A stretch of 56,709 bases of DNA from SAR116 cluster bacterium AG-390-L20 (GCA_003278095.1 QCHB01000005.1:107977-164685), one strand, 5' to 3'. Positions 1 through 7,670 are shown, counted from the stretch's first letter. Notes: generated from the letters alone by a model not told the origin. Translations and numbers: made by a program.

Positions 1-822
1 TATTTGAGGATTAGGAGTGTTTCCACCACTTGATACACAAACATAATGACAACCTATTTTTTCTAGTTCTTGAGCAAATATTATTGCGTCACTTTCACTT
101 ATTCCATTTTTTTCCCATTCCGTTCCCGTTATTCTCATTCCTAAGGGAAAATCTTTTGGTAAAGCATTTTTAATTGCAGAAAAGACCTCTAACGGAAATC
201 TCATTCTGTTCTCAAGATTACCTCCGTATTTATCTTCACGCTTATTTGAGATTTGAGATAAGAATTGATGAAAGAGATAACCGTGCGTCCCATGAATTTC
301 TATCAGATCAAAGCCAATTTTAACTGATCTAATTGAAGCTTCAACAAATTTATCTTTTAATTTTTTTATATCTTTTTCACTAAGTAATTGAGGTACATGC
401 CAGCCAATATCAAATGGGACAGGTGAAGCACCCTTTGTAATCCAAGGATCCTCTTCACAAGTTAAACTTTTTCTTCCTTCCCAAGGTCTTTGTGTTGAAG
501 CTTTTCTTCCTGCATGAGCTAATTGTATACCAAAAGATGTATTTGGAGGTGCAACAGACCTTGCTTGCTCTAGAGTTTTTTTAATAGAAGATTCACATAA
601 ATCATTATATATGCCCACACAATTATGAGTTATTCTTCCTACTCTTTCAATTGCAGTAGCTTCAATCATAATCAGACCAGCACCTGAATAACCTAATTGC
701 ATTAAATGTTGAGTATGCCAGTCAGTCATCACACCATCTACAGCTGAATATTGACACATTGGAGCCACTGCAATTCTATTTGAAATTTCCAATCTGCCTA
801 TTTGAATTGACGAAAAAATCAT
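1..822 (-). CDS. Old-yellow-enzyme family NADH:flavin oxidoreductase, YqjM/NamA-like (3' end cut by window edge)
   Basis: FMN-dependent ene-reductase of the old yellow enzyme family, expected in the cytoplasm, reducing alkenes conjugated to carbonyls with NAD(P)H. I translated it from the ATG at 822; the frame stays open to base 1, giving 274 residues with the C-terminus missing. The N-terminus has the APMCQYSA stretch typical of the YqjM subclass, where Cys tunes the flavin. Further along are the substrate-binding HAGRK motif, then HGYLFHQFLS and YGGNLENR, which are hallmark OYE sequences. It follows nudC on the same strand after 22 nt, so the two may be co-transcribed. Substrate cannot be inferred. 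Family call is firm; NamA itself is only the closest named type. Confidence 0.9.
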   Translation of the reverse strand, partial: MIFSSIQIGRLEISNRIAVAPMCQYSAVDGVMTDWHTQHLMQLGYSGAGLIMIEATAIERVGRITHNCVGIYNDLCESSIKKTLEQARSVAPPNTSFGIQLAHAGRKASTQRPWEGRKSLTCEEDPWITKGASPVPFDIGWHVPQLLSEKDIKKLKDKFVEASIRSVKIGFDLIEIHGTHGYLFHQFLSQISNKREDKYGGNLENRMRFPLEVFSAIKNALPKDFPLGMRITGTEWEKNGISESDAIIFAQELEKIGCHYVCVSSGGNTPNPQI

Positions 823-844
823 AATTAACCTATTCTTACACTAT

Positions 845-1774
845 TTAATTAAATTTATTAATCCAGTTATCAACCAATCTTCTAGCTATAGAGTCAATCC
901 TAGGTAACTTAAATCCCCCAGTGATTGAAGGATGTTGTAAAGTCTTCAATTCTTTTATTGAAAACCAATGGGCATCTTCTATTTCATTATAATCAATATT
1001 CATCTTTTCACCAGTAGCCTCAGCAAAAAAACCTAACATTAATGAAGCAGGAAAAGGCCACGGTTGTGAATCAAAATATTCTATATTCCTAACTTTAACT
1101 CCAACTTCTTCAAATACTTCTCTTTCAAGAGCTTGTTCAAGACTTTCTCCAGGTTCAACAAAACCGGCAAGTGTACTATACATTCCTTCGGGAAATCTAG
1201 GAGATCTTCCTAATAAAATCTTATCCTCAAAGGAAATTAAGGTGATTATAGCTGGATCAGTTCTTGGAAAGTGACTTTTACCACATTTATCATTAGAACA
1301 AATTCTTACAAAACCACCATCTTTAGATATGTTTTTAAATCCACATGAGCCACAAAATTGATGAGTATTATGCCAAAAAAACATCCCATTAGTTAGTGCT
1401 AAAAAAGAGGCATCTATGTCATTCAATGAGGGTCCGTATTTTCTAAGATCTTCAACAATTACTTCATTTTCCTTTAACCATAATTCCATATTAAGGTTTT
1501 GTTTGCTTAAATCTAAACCTACATAATTAGTATTATTAGCCACACCCAAAAAAATTGGATTTTCAATTTCTTTTGGAAAAAAAATTTTTAATTGATTGTT
1601 ATTTAGTTTTATTGCCTCAATATTTTCATTTCTTTCTTTAAAAAAATTTTTACCTCTATAATAAGGAATAAATTTTGTATTTTCATCACGCATAATTTTT
1701 TCAATTAGTTTTTTGTTATTTCTATAATTTCCTTGACGGTTTATTTCAGGACTAGCGTAAAATGGTTGTTGCAT
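845..1774 (-). CDS. nudC: NAD+/NADH diphosphatase, Nudix hydrolase NudC
   Basis: Hydrolyses NAD(H) to NMN(H) and AMP; family members also remove NAD caps from RNA 5' ends. At 309 residues it has the normal three-part build: an N-terminal NudC-like domain, a four-cysteine zinc ribbon (Cys141, 144, 159, 164), and a C-terminal Nudix domain. The Nudix box spans about residues 204-226 (G-x5-E-x7-REVFEEVG), and the SQPWPFPAS motif at 236-244 separates NudC from other Nudix enzymes. The ATG start is preceded by AAGG. It is divergent from the bactofilin gene across a 188-nt spacer and probably leads a two-gene unit with the flavin oxidoreductase downstream. Confidence 0.95.
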   Translation of the reverse strand: MQQPFYASPEINRQGNYRNNKKLIEKIMRDENTKFIPYYRGKNFFKERNENIEAIKLNNNQLKIFFPKEIENPIFLGVANNTNYVGLDLSKQNLNMELWLKENEVIVEDLRKYGPSLNDIDASFLALTNGMFFWHNTHQFCGSCGFKNISKDGGFVRICSNDKCGKSHFPRTDPAIITLISFEDKILLGRSPRFPEGMYSTLAGFVEPGESLEQALEREVFEEVGVKVRNIEYFDSQPWPFPASLMLGFFAEATGEKMNIDYNEIEDAHWFSIKELKTLQHPSITGGFKLPRIDSIARRLVDNWINKFN

Positions 1775-1962
1775 TAAATTACCTTTAATATGAGACTATT
1801 GATTCAATAATATAGTTTTATAAACTGATTCTCTTAAACAAATTATACATAAAATTAGATAAAAAAAATTAGGATAAAAAATTATATTTTTCAATTAGTT
1901 ATATTTTTATGTTGCTGTTACGAATGGTAAAAGGGAAGATCAGATTTTAACAAGGAATCTTT

Positions 1963-2373
1963 ATGATAAAAATAAGTCGTATATCTTCACCTCTTAAAGA
2001 CAAGGTTAAAAACCTAGAAACATGTTCACAACTAGATGGAGATGGTGTTTTTGAAGGTAAATATAATACTTCTGGCTCTATCTTAATTAGGAATAAGTTT
2101 TTAGGCGAACTATCAGCTGATCAAATAATAGTCGACGAAAAAGGCATTATTGAAGGTACTATAAAATCGACTGAGCTTATTGTAAGTGGGAATGTAAGCG
2201 GTAAAATTAACTCAGATAGTATAGTTATAATGGAAAATGGAGCAATGTCAGGTGATATAGTTTATAAGCAAATTGCTGTATTTGAGGGTGGTGTCATAAA
2301 TGTTGCCGGTATGAAGCAGGCAGAACAAAAAGAAGAAAAAGTTGTTGAAATAATTCAAAAAGTAGCTGATTAG
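1963..2373 (+). CDS. Bactofilin (polymer-forming cytoskeletal protein)
   Basis: Small cytoskeletal protein that self-assembles without nucleotide into filaments, often at the inner membrane, and helps position cell-wall enzymes. The 136 residues show a central run of short repeated strand-turn units (about residues 28-115: 'G.ILI', 'ADQIIVDEKGIIEGTI', 'STELIVSGNVSGKI', 'DSIVIMENGAMSGDI') with regularly spaced Gly and hydrophobic residues, as in the right-handed beta-helix of bactofilins. The tails are short and polar. ATG is preceded by AAGGAA. It stands alone: the M23 peptidase that often accompanies bactofilins in other bacteria is not adjacent. Its 3' end is 4 nt from the oppositely oriented small gene. 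Confidence 0.85.
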   Translation: MIKISRISSPLKDKVKNLETCSQLDGDGVFEGKYNTSGSILIRNKFLGELSADQIIVDEKGIIEGTIKSTELIVSGNVSGKINSDSIVIMENGAMSGDIVYKQIAVFEGGVINVAGMKQAEQKEEKVVEIIQKVAD

Positions 2374-2377
2374 TAAC

Positions 2378-2566
2378 TTAAGTTTTAACTACAAACTCTA
2401 GGCCTGCCATTGATCCCACATAAAAATTTGGTTTTGTTTTTTTCAATTTTATTATAGTACCTGATACTTCTACATCAATACCATTTGGGTAAATTCTAAT
2501 AATTTTACCATCATTTTGAGTATCGTGGTCGGTACAATCAACCTTTACCTTTTGATCTAAATGCAT
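2378..2566 (-). CDS. Small protein of unknown function (62 aa)
   Basis: I do not recognise this family. The 62 residues begin MHLDQKVKVDCTDHDTQNDG and are predicted to be mainly beta, alternating charged and hydrophobic residues (KIIRIYPNGIDVEVSG, TIIKLKKTKPNFYVG), which resembles a small barrel. There is no signal peptide or membrane segment. It is probably real: a near-perfect Shine-Dalgarno AAAGGAGGT (2572-2580) sits 5 nt before the ATG, and it lies 19 nt downstream of the DUF2237 gene on the same strand, so it looks like the last gene of the tusA-plsC-DUF2237 unit. Function is open. Confidence 0.75.
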   Translation of the reverse strand: MHLDQKVKVDCTDHDTQNDGKIIRIYPNGIDVEVSGTIIKLKKTKPNFYVGSMAGLEFVVKT

Positions 2567-2585
2567 AATTTACCTCCTTTAAACT

Positions 2586-2990
2586 CTAAACAGAATATTT
2601 TTTTAAATCGTCTAATTTTACTAATGAAAGAGTGGCTATATTAGTTGATTTTAATATTACTTTAGGAGCTTTACCTGCTTCAAATGCTTCTTGCCACCTT
2701 GAGGCACAAAGACACCAACTGTCACCTTCAGTTAATCCTTTAAATTTATATTCAGGTATAGGTGTACTTAAGTCATTACCAACTGATTTTGAAAAAGATA
2801 AAAAATTCTTTGTCATTATACAACAAACTGTATGGAGTCCTAAATCATCTGGGCCTGTGTTACAACAGTTATCTCTGTAAAACCCAGTAGTTATATCAGA
2901 TCTGTCATTAGAAAGCTTGCAAGGCTCAAGATCATATCCAAGAACATTTAATTGCTTATTGTTTCCACCGCCACGAGAAAAACCATCCAT
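2586..2990 (-). CDS. DUF2237 family protein
   Basis: A conserved bacterial family without a proven function. The 134 residues match the family pattern along their length: NVLGYDLEPC, TGFYRDNCCNTGPDDLGLHT, CCIMTKNFLSFSKSVGNDLS, then P-EYKFKGL-GDSWCLCASRW and KAPKVIL near the C-terminus. The many invariant Cys (RDNCC, TVCC, WCLC) suggest metal binding or redox chemistry, but that is inference. The start is an ATG with GGAG upstream. It follows plsC by 2 nt and precedes the 62-aa gene by 19 nt, so it is almost surely co-transcribed with them. Confidence 0.88.
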   Translation of the reverse strand: MDGFSRGGGNNKQLNVLGYDLEPCKLSNDRSDITTGFYRDNCCNTGPDDLGLHTVCCIMTKNFLSFSKSVGNDLSTPIPEYKFKGLTEGDSWCLCASRWQEAFEAGKAPKVILKSTNIATLSLVKLDDLKKYSV

Positions 2991-2992
2991 TA

Positions 2993-3730
2993 TTAACTCT
3001 CCAATTTTATTAACTCATTTGAACTATTTTCAATGATAGTTTCTAATTTTTTTAAAAATTCTATTTTTGACAAACCTGGTTGTATCTCAGGAAGAATTTT
3101 TATAGTAACGGATTTTGATTTAAGCCTACTAGGGTATTTAATAAAACTATTTTTAGGCCATAACAAACCAGCATTATGAGCAACTGGAACTACTGAAACT
3201 TTAGTTTGAGAGTATAAAAAAAACACTCCAGGGAGATATGGTTTTTCCTTAGTAGAAACGCCAGGTGACACCCTAGTTCCTTGAGGAAAAATCATCATTG
3301 ATCGTTTTTCTTTTACTGCTCGCTTAGCTTTTCTTCCCATTTTTTTTAATGCGTTTATACCTTGATCTCTTGTTATTGGAATAGCCCCAGATCTTAAAAA
3401 ATATAAACCAATTACAGGTAAAAAAATCAAAGCTTTTTTTAAAACTATTGATGGCATTGAGAAAAGGTCCGTACAAAAAACAGTTTCCCAAGCAGATTGG
3501 TGCTTTATGGCATATATAACAACTTTATTTTTTGAAGGAATTTTACCAATTACTCTAATATCAGTATTGAGCCACCATTTCATTCCTTTAGTCATTATAA
3601 GACACCAAATCTTATTAACAAAAATAACAACTGGTCTTGGAAATAAAAGACATGGCAAACATATCGTGACTAAAATACTAGTCCCAATGTAGAATTGAAT
3701 ATTAAATAAAAAAGATCTTAAAAGATTCAT
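2993..3730 (-). CDS. plsC: 1-acyl-sn-glycerol-3-phosphate acyltransferase
   Basis: Transfers the second acyl chain onto lysophosphatidic acid to make phosphatidic acid, the phospholipid precursor, at the inner membrane. At 245 residues it is a normal PlsC. An N-terminal hydrophobic segment covers residues 9-35. The catalytic block is KHQSAWET, with His77 four residues before Glu82, an HX4(D/E) variant of the canonical HX4D. The phosphate-binding block FPQGTR lies near residue 150. It sits 24 nt after tusA and 2 nt before the DUF2237 gene. The replacement of Asp by Glu in the HX4D box is the only unusual detail. Confidence 0.92.
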   Translation of the reverse strand: MNLLRSFLFNIQFYIGTSILVTICLPCLLFPRPVVIFVNKIWCLIMTKGMKWWLNTDIRVIGKIPSKNKVVIYAIKHQSAWETVFCTDLFSMPSIVLKKALIFLPVIGLYFLRSGAIPITRDQGINALKKMGRKAKRAVKEKRSMMIFPQGTRVSPGVSTKEKPYLPGVFFLYSQTKVSVVPVAHNAGLLWPKNSFIKYPSRLKSKSVTIKILPEIQPGLSKIEFLKKLETIIENSSNELIKLES

Positions 3731-3754
3731 GTTACTTTATCAAAAACTCTAAAA

Positions 3755-3976
3755 TTATATCTTAGAAAGAGTAAAATAGTGTTTGCCAGTTTCTAAGCTT
3801 TTTATTGAAATATTATATCCTTCATTTTCAGAAAAATGCGAGAAATCAATCGGACTAGCAGGATCATCTGAAATAAATATAACAGCTTTACCTTTATCTA
3901 ATGTTTTTAAAACTCTTTTTGCTTTTAAAACTGGTAACGGACACTTTAGTCCAGTGAAATCATATTCTTCTATCAA
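3755..3976 (-). CDS. tusA: TusA-family sulfur carrier protein
   Basis: Small cytoplasmic sulfur-relay protein that carries a persulfide on its conserved Cys for tRNA thiolation or related sulfur transfer. The 73 residues have the TusA/SirA signature GLKCPLPVLKAKR near the N-terminus with the reactive cysteine at position 12 and the CPxP motif, followed by the beta-alpha-beta fold and the DDPAS segment. The start is TTG at 3976-3974; a GGAG 8 nt upstream supports it, and the nearby ATG is out of frame. It appears to be the first gene of the minus-strand unit with plsC. TusA versus another SirA paralogue cannot be settled without TusBCD partners. Confidence 0.88.
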   Translation of the reverse strand: MIEEYDFTGLKCPLPVLKAKRVLKTLDKGKAVIFISDDPASPIDFSHFSENEGYNISIKSLETGKHYFTLSKI

Positions 3977-4087
3977 AACAGTTACTCCATAGAATTGATA
4001 TAAATATTAAGATTTATACATATTTACATTACTAAGCCAATTTAATTTTACTTGTATGGCATGAATCTTAAATGTAATAGGTAATAT

Positions 4088-4807
4088 ATGAGTATATGGG
4101 GAAAAATTATAGGCGGAGCAACAGGTTTTGCATTTGGAGGACCTTTAGGAGCATTTTTAGTGGGTGTAGCAGGCCATGCCATAGACAAAATTAAAACTGA
4201 ACAAAAATTACCTGAAGAAACAGCGTTAAAACAGATTGGCTTTACGATTGGGGTGATTGTTCTATCAGCTAAAATGGCAAAAGCAGACGGTAAAGTAACG
4301 GTAGAGGAAATAAAAGCTTTTAAAGAAAAAATAAATGTTCCAGAAAATGAGATTAAAAATGTAGCCAAGTTATGGGATCAAGCAAAAAAAACAACTGATG
4401 GCTTTGAAGTCTATGCTAAACAAATCAGTGATTTATTAGAAAAGAATTCTTCTGTGTTAGAAGAATTACTTACACTTCTTATTATTATTGCTCAAGCTGA
4501 CGGTAAAATCACAATTCCAGAAATTGAATATTTGAAAAAAGTTGGGGATATTTTTGGTTTTTCAAATGAAGATTTTGAAAGGATATATTCATCAAAATCG
4601 GGTTTTTATTCAGATCCTTATCAAATTTTAGGTGTCTCACAAAATGCCCCAACTGAAGAAATTAAACAAAAATGGAAACAGCTTGCAATCAATCACCATC
4701 CAGATCGATTAATTTCACAGGGTATCCCGGAAGATCTCATACAAAAAAGTACCTCACGTCTTAAGGAAATTAATAATGCGTGGGATATCATCCAAAAGCA
4801 GAGATAA
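4088..4807 (+). CDS. DjlA-like co-chaperone: TerB-like domain plus C-terminal J domain
   Basis: Probably a DnaK co-chaperone whose J domain stimulates the ATPase of Hsp70. The 239 residues have a glycine-rich hydrophobic N-terminus (5-30) that may insert in the membrane, a TerB/DjlA-like helical domain (about 50-165) with two related acidic motifs KADGKVTVEE and QADGKITIPE, and a C-terminal J domain (about 176-239) with the essential HPD at 204-206. ATG 4088 is preceded by TAGGT. It is divergent from tusA over 111 nt and ends 10 nt before the start of uup. The domain calls are firm; whether it is orthologous to E. coli DjlA is not. Confidence 0.88.
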   Translation: MSIWGKIIGGATGFAFGGPLGAFLVGVAGHAIDKIKTEQKLPEETALKQIGFTIGVIVLSAKMAKADGKVTVEEIKAFKEKINVPENEIKNVAKLWDQAKKTTDGFEVYAKQISDLLEKNSSVLEELLTLLIIIAQADGKITIPEIEYLKKVGDIFGFSNEDFERIYSSKSGFYSDPYQILGVSQNAPTEEIKQKWKQLAINHHPDRLISQGIPEDLIQKSTSRLKEINNAWDIIQKQR

Positions 4808-4817
4808 TTTTATAAAA

Positions 4818-6638
4818 ATGTCCAAACCATTAATTACAATCCAAAACTTGAAAATTGTACGATCAAATAAAATACTATTAAGTAGTGCTGATATCTCTAT
4901 CCATAAGTATGATCGTATTATTTTAGTTGGTGAAAATGGATGTGGTAAAAGTTCACTTTTAAAAATTTTAAAAAAGACTCAAGAAGTTGATGATGGAATA
5001 ATGTGGTTTTCACCAAATCTAAAATTGTTTTATTTAGAACAAGATCCACCTGAACCCTTTATTGAAAATCTTGTTGATTTTTTAATAAAAGATATTGAAT
5101 TTCCTGATTTATCCAAAGTTGAAGATATTATTGATCAATTAAACCTCAAGAACATAAACTATAAAAAAGGACTTTCAGGAGGAGAAATTCGTAAAATTTA
5201 TATTGCAAAATCAATTCTAAGTGAATCTGATATTCTACTTTTAGATGAGCCAACCAATCATATAGACTTACCAACAATAGATTGGCTCGAAAGAAAACTA
5301 TTATTTCTTAAAAAAACAATGGTTATTGTTAGTCACGACCAAGAATTCTTAAAGAAAATTGGTACTAAAACATTTTGGCTTCATAATAAAAAAATTTTGA
5401 AACATGAAGGACCATATAAGAACTTTAATAAATGGTCTAAAGAATTAATTGAAGTTGAAAAAATTAAATCTCACAAATTAAAACAAAAAATTAAGAGTGA
5501 AACAAAGTGGTCTATTGAAGGCATATCGGCTAGAAGAAAAAGAAATATGGGCAGAGTTAGAGCTTTAGAAAAATTATCTCAAAATTTTGAAGATACAAAA
5601 ATAATTGAAAGGAAATCAATAGATTTAGATCTTCGTAAAACAAATGAATCAGGTGTGAATATAGTTGAGGCGTTTGGTATATCATTTGCTCATAAAGATG
5701 ATAATAAAATTAATATTATTTCGAACTTTAGTCTTAAAATTATACGTAATAGTAGAATAGGTATAATAGGAGCAAATGGTACTGGAAAAACTACTTTAAT
5801 AAAAATTTTGCAAGGAGTTTTTTCTCCAACCACTGGTAGAATAAAAGTAGGAGAACATATAAAAATCAAATATTTTGATCAAAATAAAAAAAGTATTGAT
5901 TTAGATAGTACACCATGGAGGACAATGACTGAAAGCGGCGATTATGTTGACTTTAAAGGAGAAAAAATTCATGTTTTATCATATTTAAAAAAATTTCTAT
6001 TTGATGAAAAAAAATCATTGCAGATTAATTCTACATTGTCAGGCGGTGAAAAAGCGAGACTACTACTTGCCAAGTTATTTTTAAATGAGCATAATTTTTT
6101 AATTTTAGACGAGCCTACCAATGATTTAGATTTTGAAACACTAAATCTTCTAAAGGAAAATGTTAAAAATTATGATGGGACAGTTCTAATTATTAGTCAT
6201 GACAGATTTTTTCTCGACCATACAATCGATAAACTTATAGTTTTTGAAAATAATGGTAAAATTTTAAAACATGAAGGAAACTTTTCAAATTATTATGAAA
6301 AATACGGCTTGTCTAAATTAAAATTAAGTGAAACTCAAACTAATTTTAAAAAGAAAAAATTGAATAATAAAAAATCTGCAGAAAATATATTAAAGAAAAA
6401 AAAACTTACATTTAAAGATACTTATGACTTAAAGATTCTTCCTCAAAAAATTGAAGAAATGGGAAAAAAGCTTGAAAAGTTGGAAAGTCTTTTAAGTAAA
6501 GAAAATTTATACAATGATGATAAAAAGACTTTTGATGATACAATAAACCAAATAGGTGAAATAAAAAAAAATTTATCTTTTGCCGAAGAGCGATGGCTTA
6601 AAATACAAATTTTAAATGATGAAATCAATATAGAGTGA
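4818..6638 (+). CDS. uup: ABC-F family ATPase Uup
   Basis: Soluble tandem ATPase of the ABC-F family, linked to ribosome function and to suppression of transposon excision and branched DNA. The 606 residues contain two ABC cassettes with Walker A GENGCGKS (about 38-45) and GANGTGKT, signature LSGGE in both halves, and Walker B LLLDEPTNHID and LILDEPTNDLD. A lysine-rich, coiled-coil C-terminal tail of about 100 residues separates Uup from other ABC-F proteins. I placed the start at ATG 4818 (MSKPLITIQNL), since the frame is open upstream only by overlapping djlA. It is followed by rnpB with its own promoter. Confidence 0.9.
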   Translation: MSKPLITIQNLKIVRSNKILLSSADISIHKYDRIILVGENGCGKSSLLKILKKTQEVDDGIMWFSPNLKLFYLEQDPPEPFIENLVDFLIKDIEFPDLSKVEDIIDQLNLKNINYKKGLSGGEIRKIYIAKSILSESDILLLDEPTNHIDLPTIDWLERKLLFLKKTMVIVSHDQEFLKKIGTKTFWLHNKKILKHEGPYKNFNKWSKELIEVEKIKSHKLKQKIKSETKWSIEGISARRKRNMGRVRALEKLSQNFEDTKIIERKSIDLDLRKTNESGVNIVEAFGISFAHKDDNKINIISNFSLKIIRNSRIGIIGANGTGKTTLIKILQGVFSPTTGRIKVGEHIKIKYFDQNKKSIDLDSTPWRTMTESGDYVDFKGEKIHVLSYLKKFLFDEKKSLQINSTLSGGEKARLLLAKLFLNEHNFLILDEPTNDLDFETLNLLKENVKNYDGTVLIISHDRFFLDHTIDKLIVFENNGKILKHEGNFSNYYEKYGLSKLKLSETQTNFKKKKLNNKKSAENILKKKKLTFKDTYDLKILPQKIEEMGKKLEKLESLLSKENLYNDDKKTFDDTINQIGEIKKNLSFAEERWLKIQILNDEINIE

Positions 6639-6656
6639 AGTTTAAATAATTAAATG

Positions 6657-6684
6657 TTGACCAAAAATTTAAATATTATATTTT
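6657..6684 (+). promoter_or_regulatory. Candidate housekeeping promoter of rnpB
   Basis: A -35 like TTGACC (6657-6662), a 16-nt spacer and a -10 like TATTTT (6679-6684) lie 6 nt before G6691, the first base of the RNase P RNA P1 helix. The spacing places +1 exactly at the structural 5' end of the RNA, which is the main support. The -10 matches TATAAT at four of six bases. Confidence 0.5.
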
Positions 6685-6690
6685 GATATT

Positions 6691-7031
6691 GTCAGAGAGT
6701 AATGTAGTTGCTTTTTAAAGAGGAAAGTCCGGGCTCCATAGAAATAAGGTGCTGGATAACATCCAGCAGGGGCAACCCTAGGGAAAGTGCAACAGAAAAT
6801 ATACCGCCATTTTTTGGTAAGGGTGAAATGGTGCGGTAAGAGCGCACCGTATTCCTAGCAATAGAAATAGCTTTGTAAACCCCACCTGGAGCAAGATCAA
6901 ATAGAAGAAACACTTATTCGATTTCTAAGAAGTTTCTTGGGTAGGTCGCTAGAAAAATTTGGTAACAAATTTTCAAGATTAATAACTACAATCAAAATTT
7001 TGATACAAAACCCGGCTTATTGCTCTCTGGC
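6691..7031 (+). ncRNA. rnpB: RNase P RNA (bacterial class A)
   Basis: Catalytic RNA that removes 5' leaders from pre-tRNAs. The conserved landmarks appear in order: GAGGAAAGTCCGGGCTCC (6720-6737), ACAGAAA (6792-6798) followed by ATACCGCC, GGTAAGGGTGAAA, GTAAACCCC, GAGCAAGATCAAATAG, GGGTAGG, and ACAAAACCCGGCTTAT (7005-7020). The 5' end GTCAGAGAGT (6691-6700) pairs over ten positions, counting G-U pairs, with GCTCTCTGGC (7022-7031) to make helix P1, which fixes both ends to within a few bases. It lies between uup and mraZ. No GC-rich terminator follows; the RNA ends just 3 nt before the -35 of the mra promoter. Confidence 0.97.
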
Positions 7032-7034
7032 AAT

Positions 7035-7063
7035 TTGTTAAGAGTTAAAATTTAAAATACAAT
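7035..7063 (+). promoter_or_regulatory. Candidate promoter of the mra/dcw cluster (Pmra)
   Basis: TTGTTA (7035-7040), a 17-nt spacer and TACAAT (7058-7063) form a good sigma-70-like promoter about 150 nt before mraZ, predicting transcription from about 7070. The -10 differs from TATAAT at one base. The first box of the MraZ operator grid overlaps the last base of the -10, as expected for a repressor that blocks this promoter. Confidence 0.6.
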
Positions 7064-7117
7064 ACCACAAAACTAATCAATTTCCCATTGACTACCATAA
7101 AATCCCATGTTATCCCA
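7063..7117 (+). promoter_or_regulatory. MraZ operator: TCCCA/TACCA boxes every 10 bp
   Basis: Read on the minus strand the boxes are TGGGA or TGGTA. They begin at 7083 (TCCCA), 7093 (TACCA), 7103 (TCCCA) and 7113 (TCCCA), each separated by exactly 5 bp; a further TACCA at 7063 keeps the phase, with 7073 degenerate. E. coli MraZ is known to bind TGGGN direct repeats separated by 5 bp between its promoter and mraZ. Here the boxes directly follow the -10 of the predicted promoter, so autorepression by the downstream mraZ product is the natural reading. An isolated TCCCA at 7173 is also in phase but may be chance. Confidence 0.8.
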
Positions 7118-7215
7118 TAATAGTAATAATATTAATTACTAGGTATCAATTTTAATTAATTAAAAATTTATATCCCAAGCATGTGTATTATTTATAACTT
7201 AAGGTTTTAATATCA

Positions 7216-7662
7216 ATGTTTTTGTCTACTTCACATAATAAGATTGATTTAAAATGTAGAGTTTCTATTCCAGCATCTTTCAGAATGAATCTTGAAAGAT
7301 TAAAAGAACCTTTAATATTATTTAAAAGTCTCCAATTCCCATGTATTGAAGGCACAACTCTAACAAGAATGCAAAGGTACATCAATGCTATTGATGAATT
7401 AGATGCATTATCAGATGATGCATTTCTTTTAAGAATGATGATGGCAGACTCTTTTGAAATAAAATTTGACATCAATGGTAGAGTCGTAATTCCAGATATT
7501 CTTATGAGCTTTGCTAGCCTAACTAATAAAGCAGTTTTTATGGGTATAGGAGAATCTTTTTATATTTGGTCTCCATCAGAATATGAAAATCAATACAATA
7601 AATCTCAAAAAATTCTTAATGAAAAAGGTCCACCAAAATTAATTTTAAAAAAGAATGAATAA
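7216..7662 (+). CDS. mraZ: Transcriptional regulator MraZ
   Basis: Ring-forming DNA-binding protein of the SpoVT/AbrB type that represses the division and cell-wall cluster starting with itself. The 148 residues contain the two family repeats, beginning MFLSTSHNKIDLKCRVSIPA (motif DLKCR at 11-15) and KFDINGRVVIP (DINGR at 85-89). MraZ repeats normally carry DxxxR with a Gly before the Arg; the first repeat here has Cys14 in place of that Gly, while Asp and Arg are kept. It is the first coding gene of the dcw run, 8 nt before rsmH, and its likely operator lies at 7063-7117. Confidence 0.93.
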   Translation: MFLSTSHNKIDLKCRVSIPASFRMNLERLKEPLILFKSLQFPCIEGTTLTRMQRYINAIDELDALSDDAFLLRMMMADSFEIKFDINGRVVIPDILMSFASLTNKAVFMGIGESFYIWSPSEYENQYNKSQKILNEKGPPKLILKKNE

Positions 7663-7670
7663 TTATTATA

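Noticed and set aside
1775..1962. Small inverted repeats in the nudC-bactofilin spacer
   Set aside because: Five-base arms in sequence this AT-rich are expected by chance, and no convincing promoter or operator pattern emerged.
6692..6913. Open frame on the minus strand across RNase P RNA
   Set aside because: The stretch is fully explained by the conserved rnpB core on the plus strand; the translation matches no family I know.
7180..7216. Second possible mraZ promoter near TATAAC at about 7191
   Set aside because: No matching -35 at a suitable distance, and the TTGTTA/TACAAT pair at 7035-7063 is far better placed relative to the operator.
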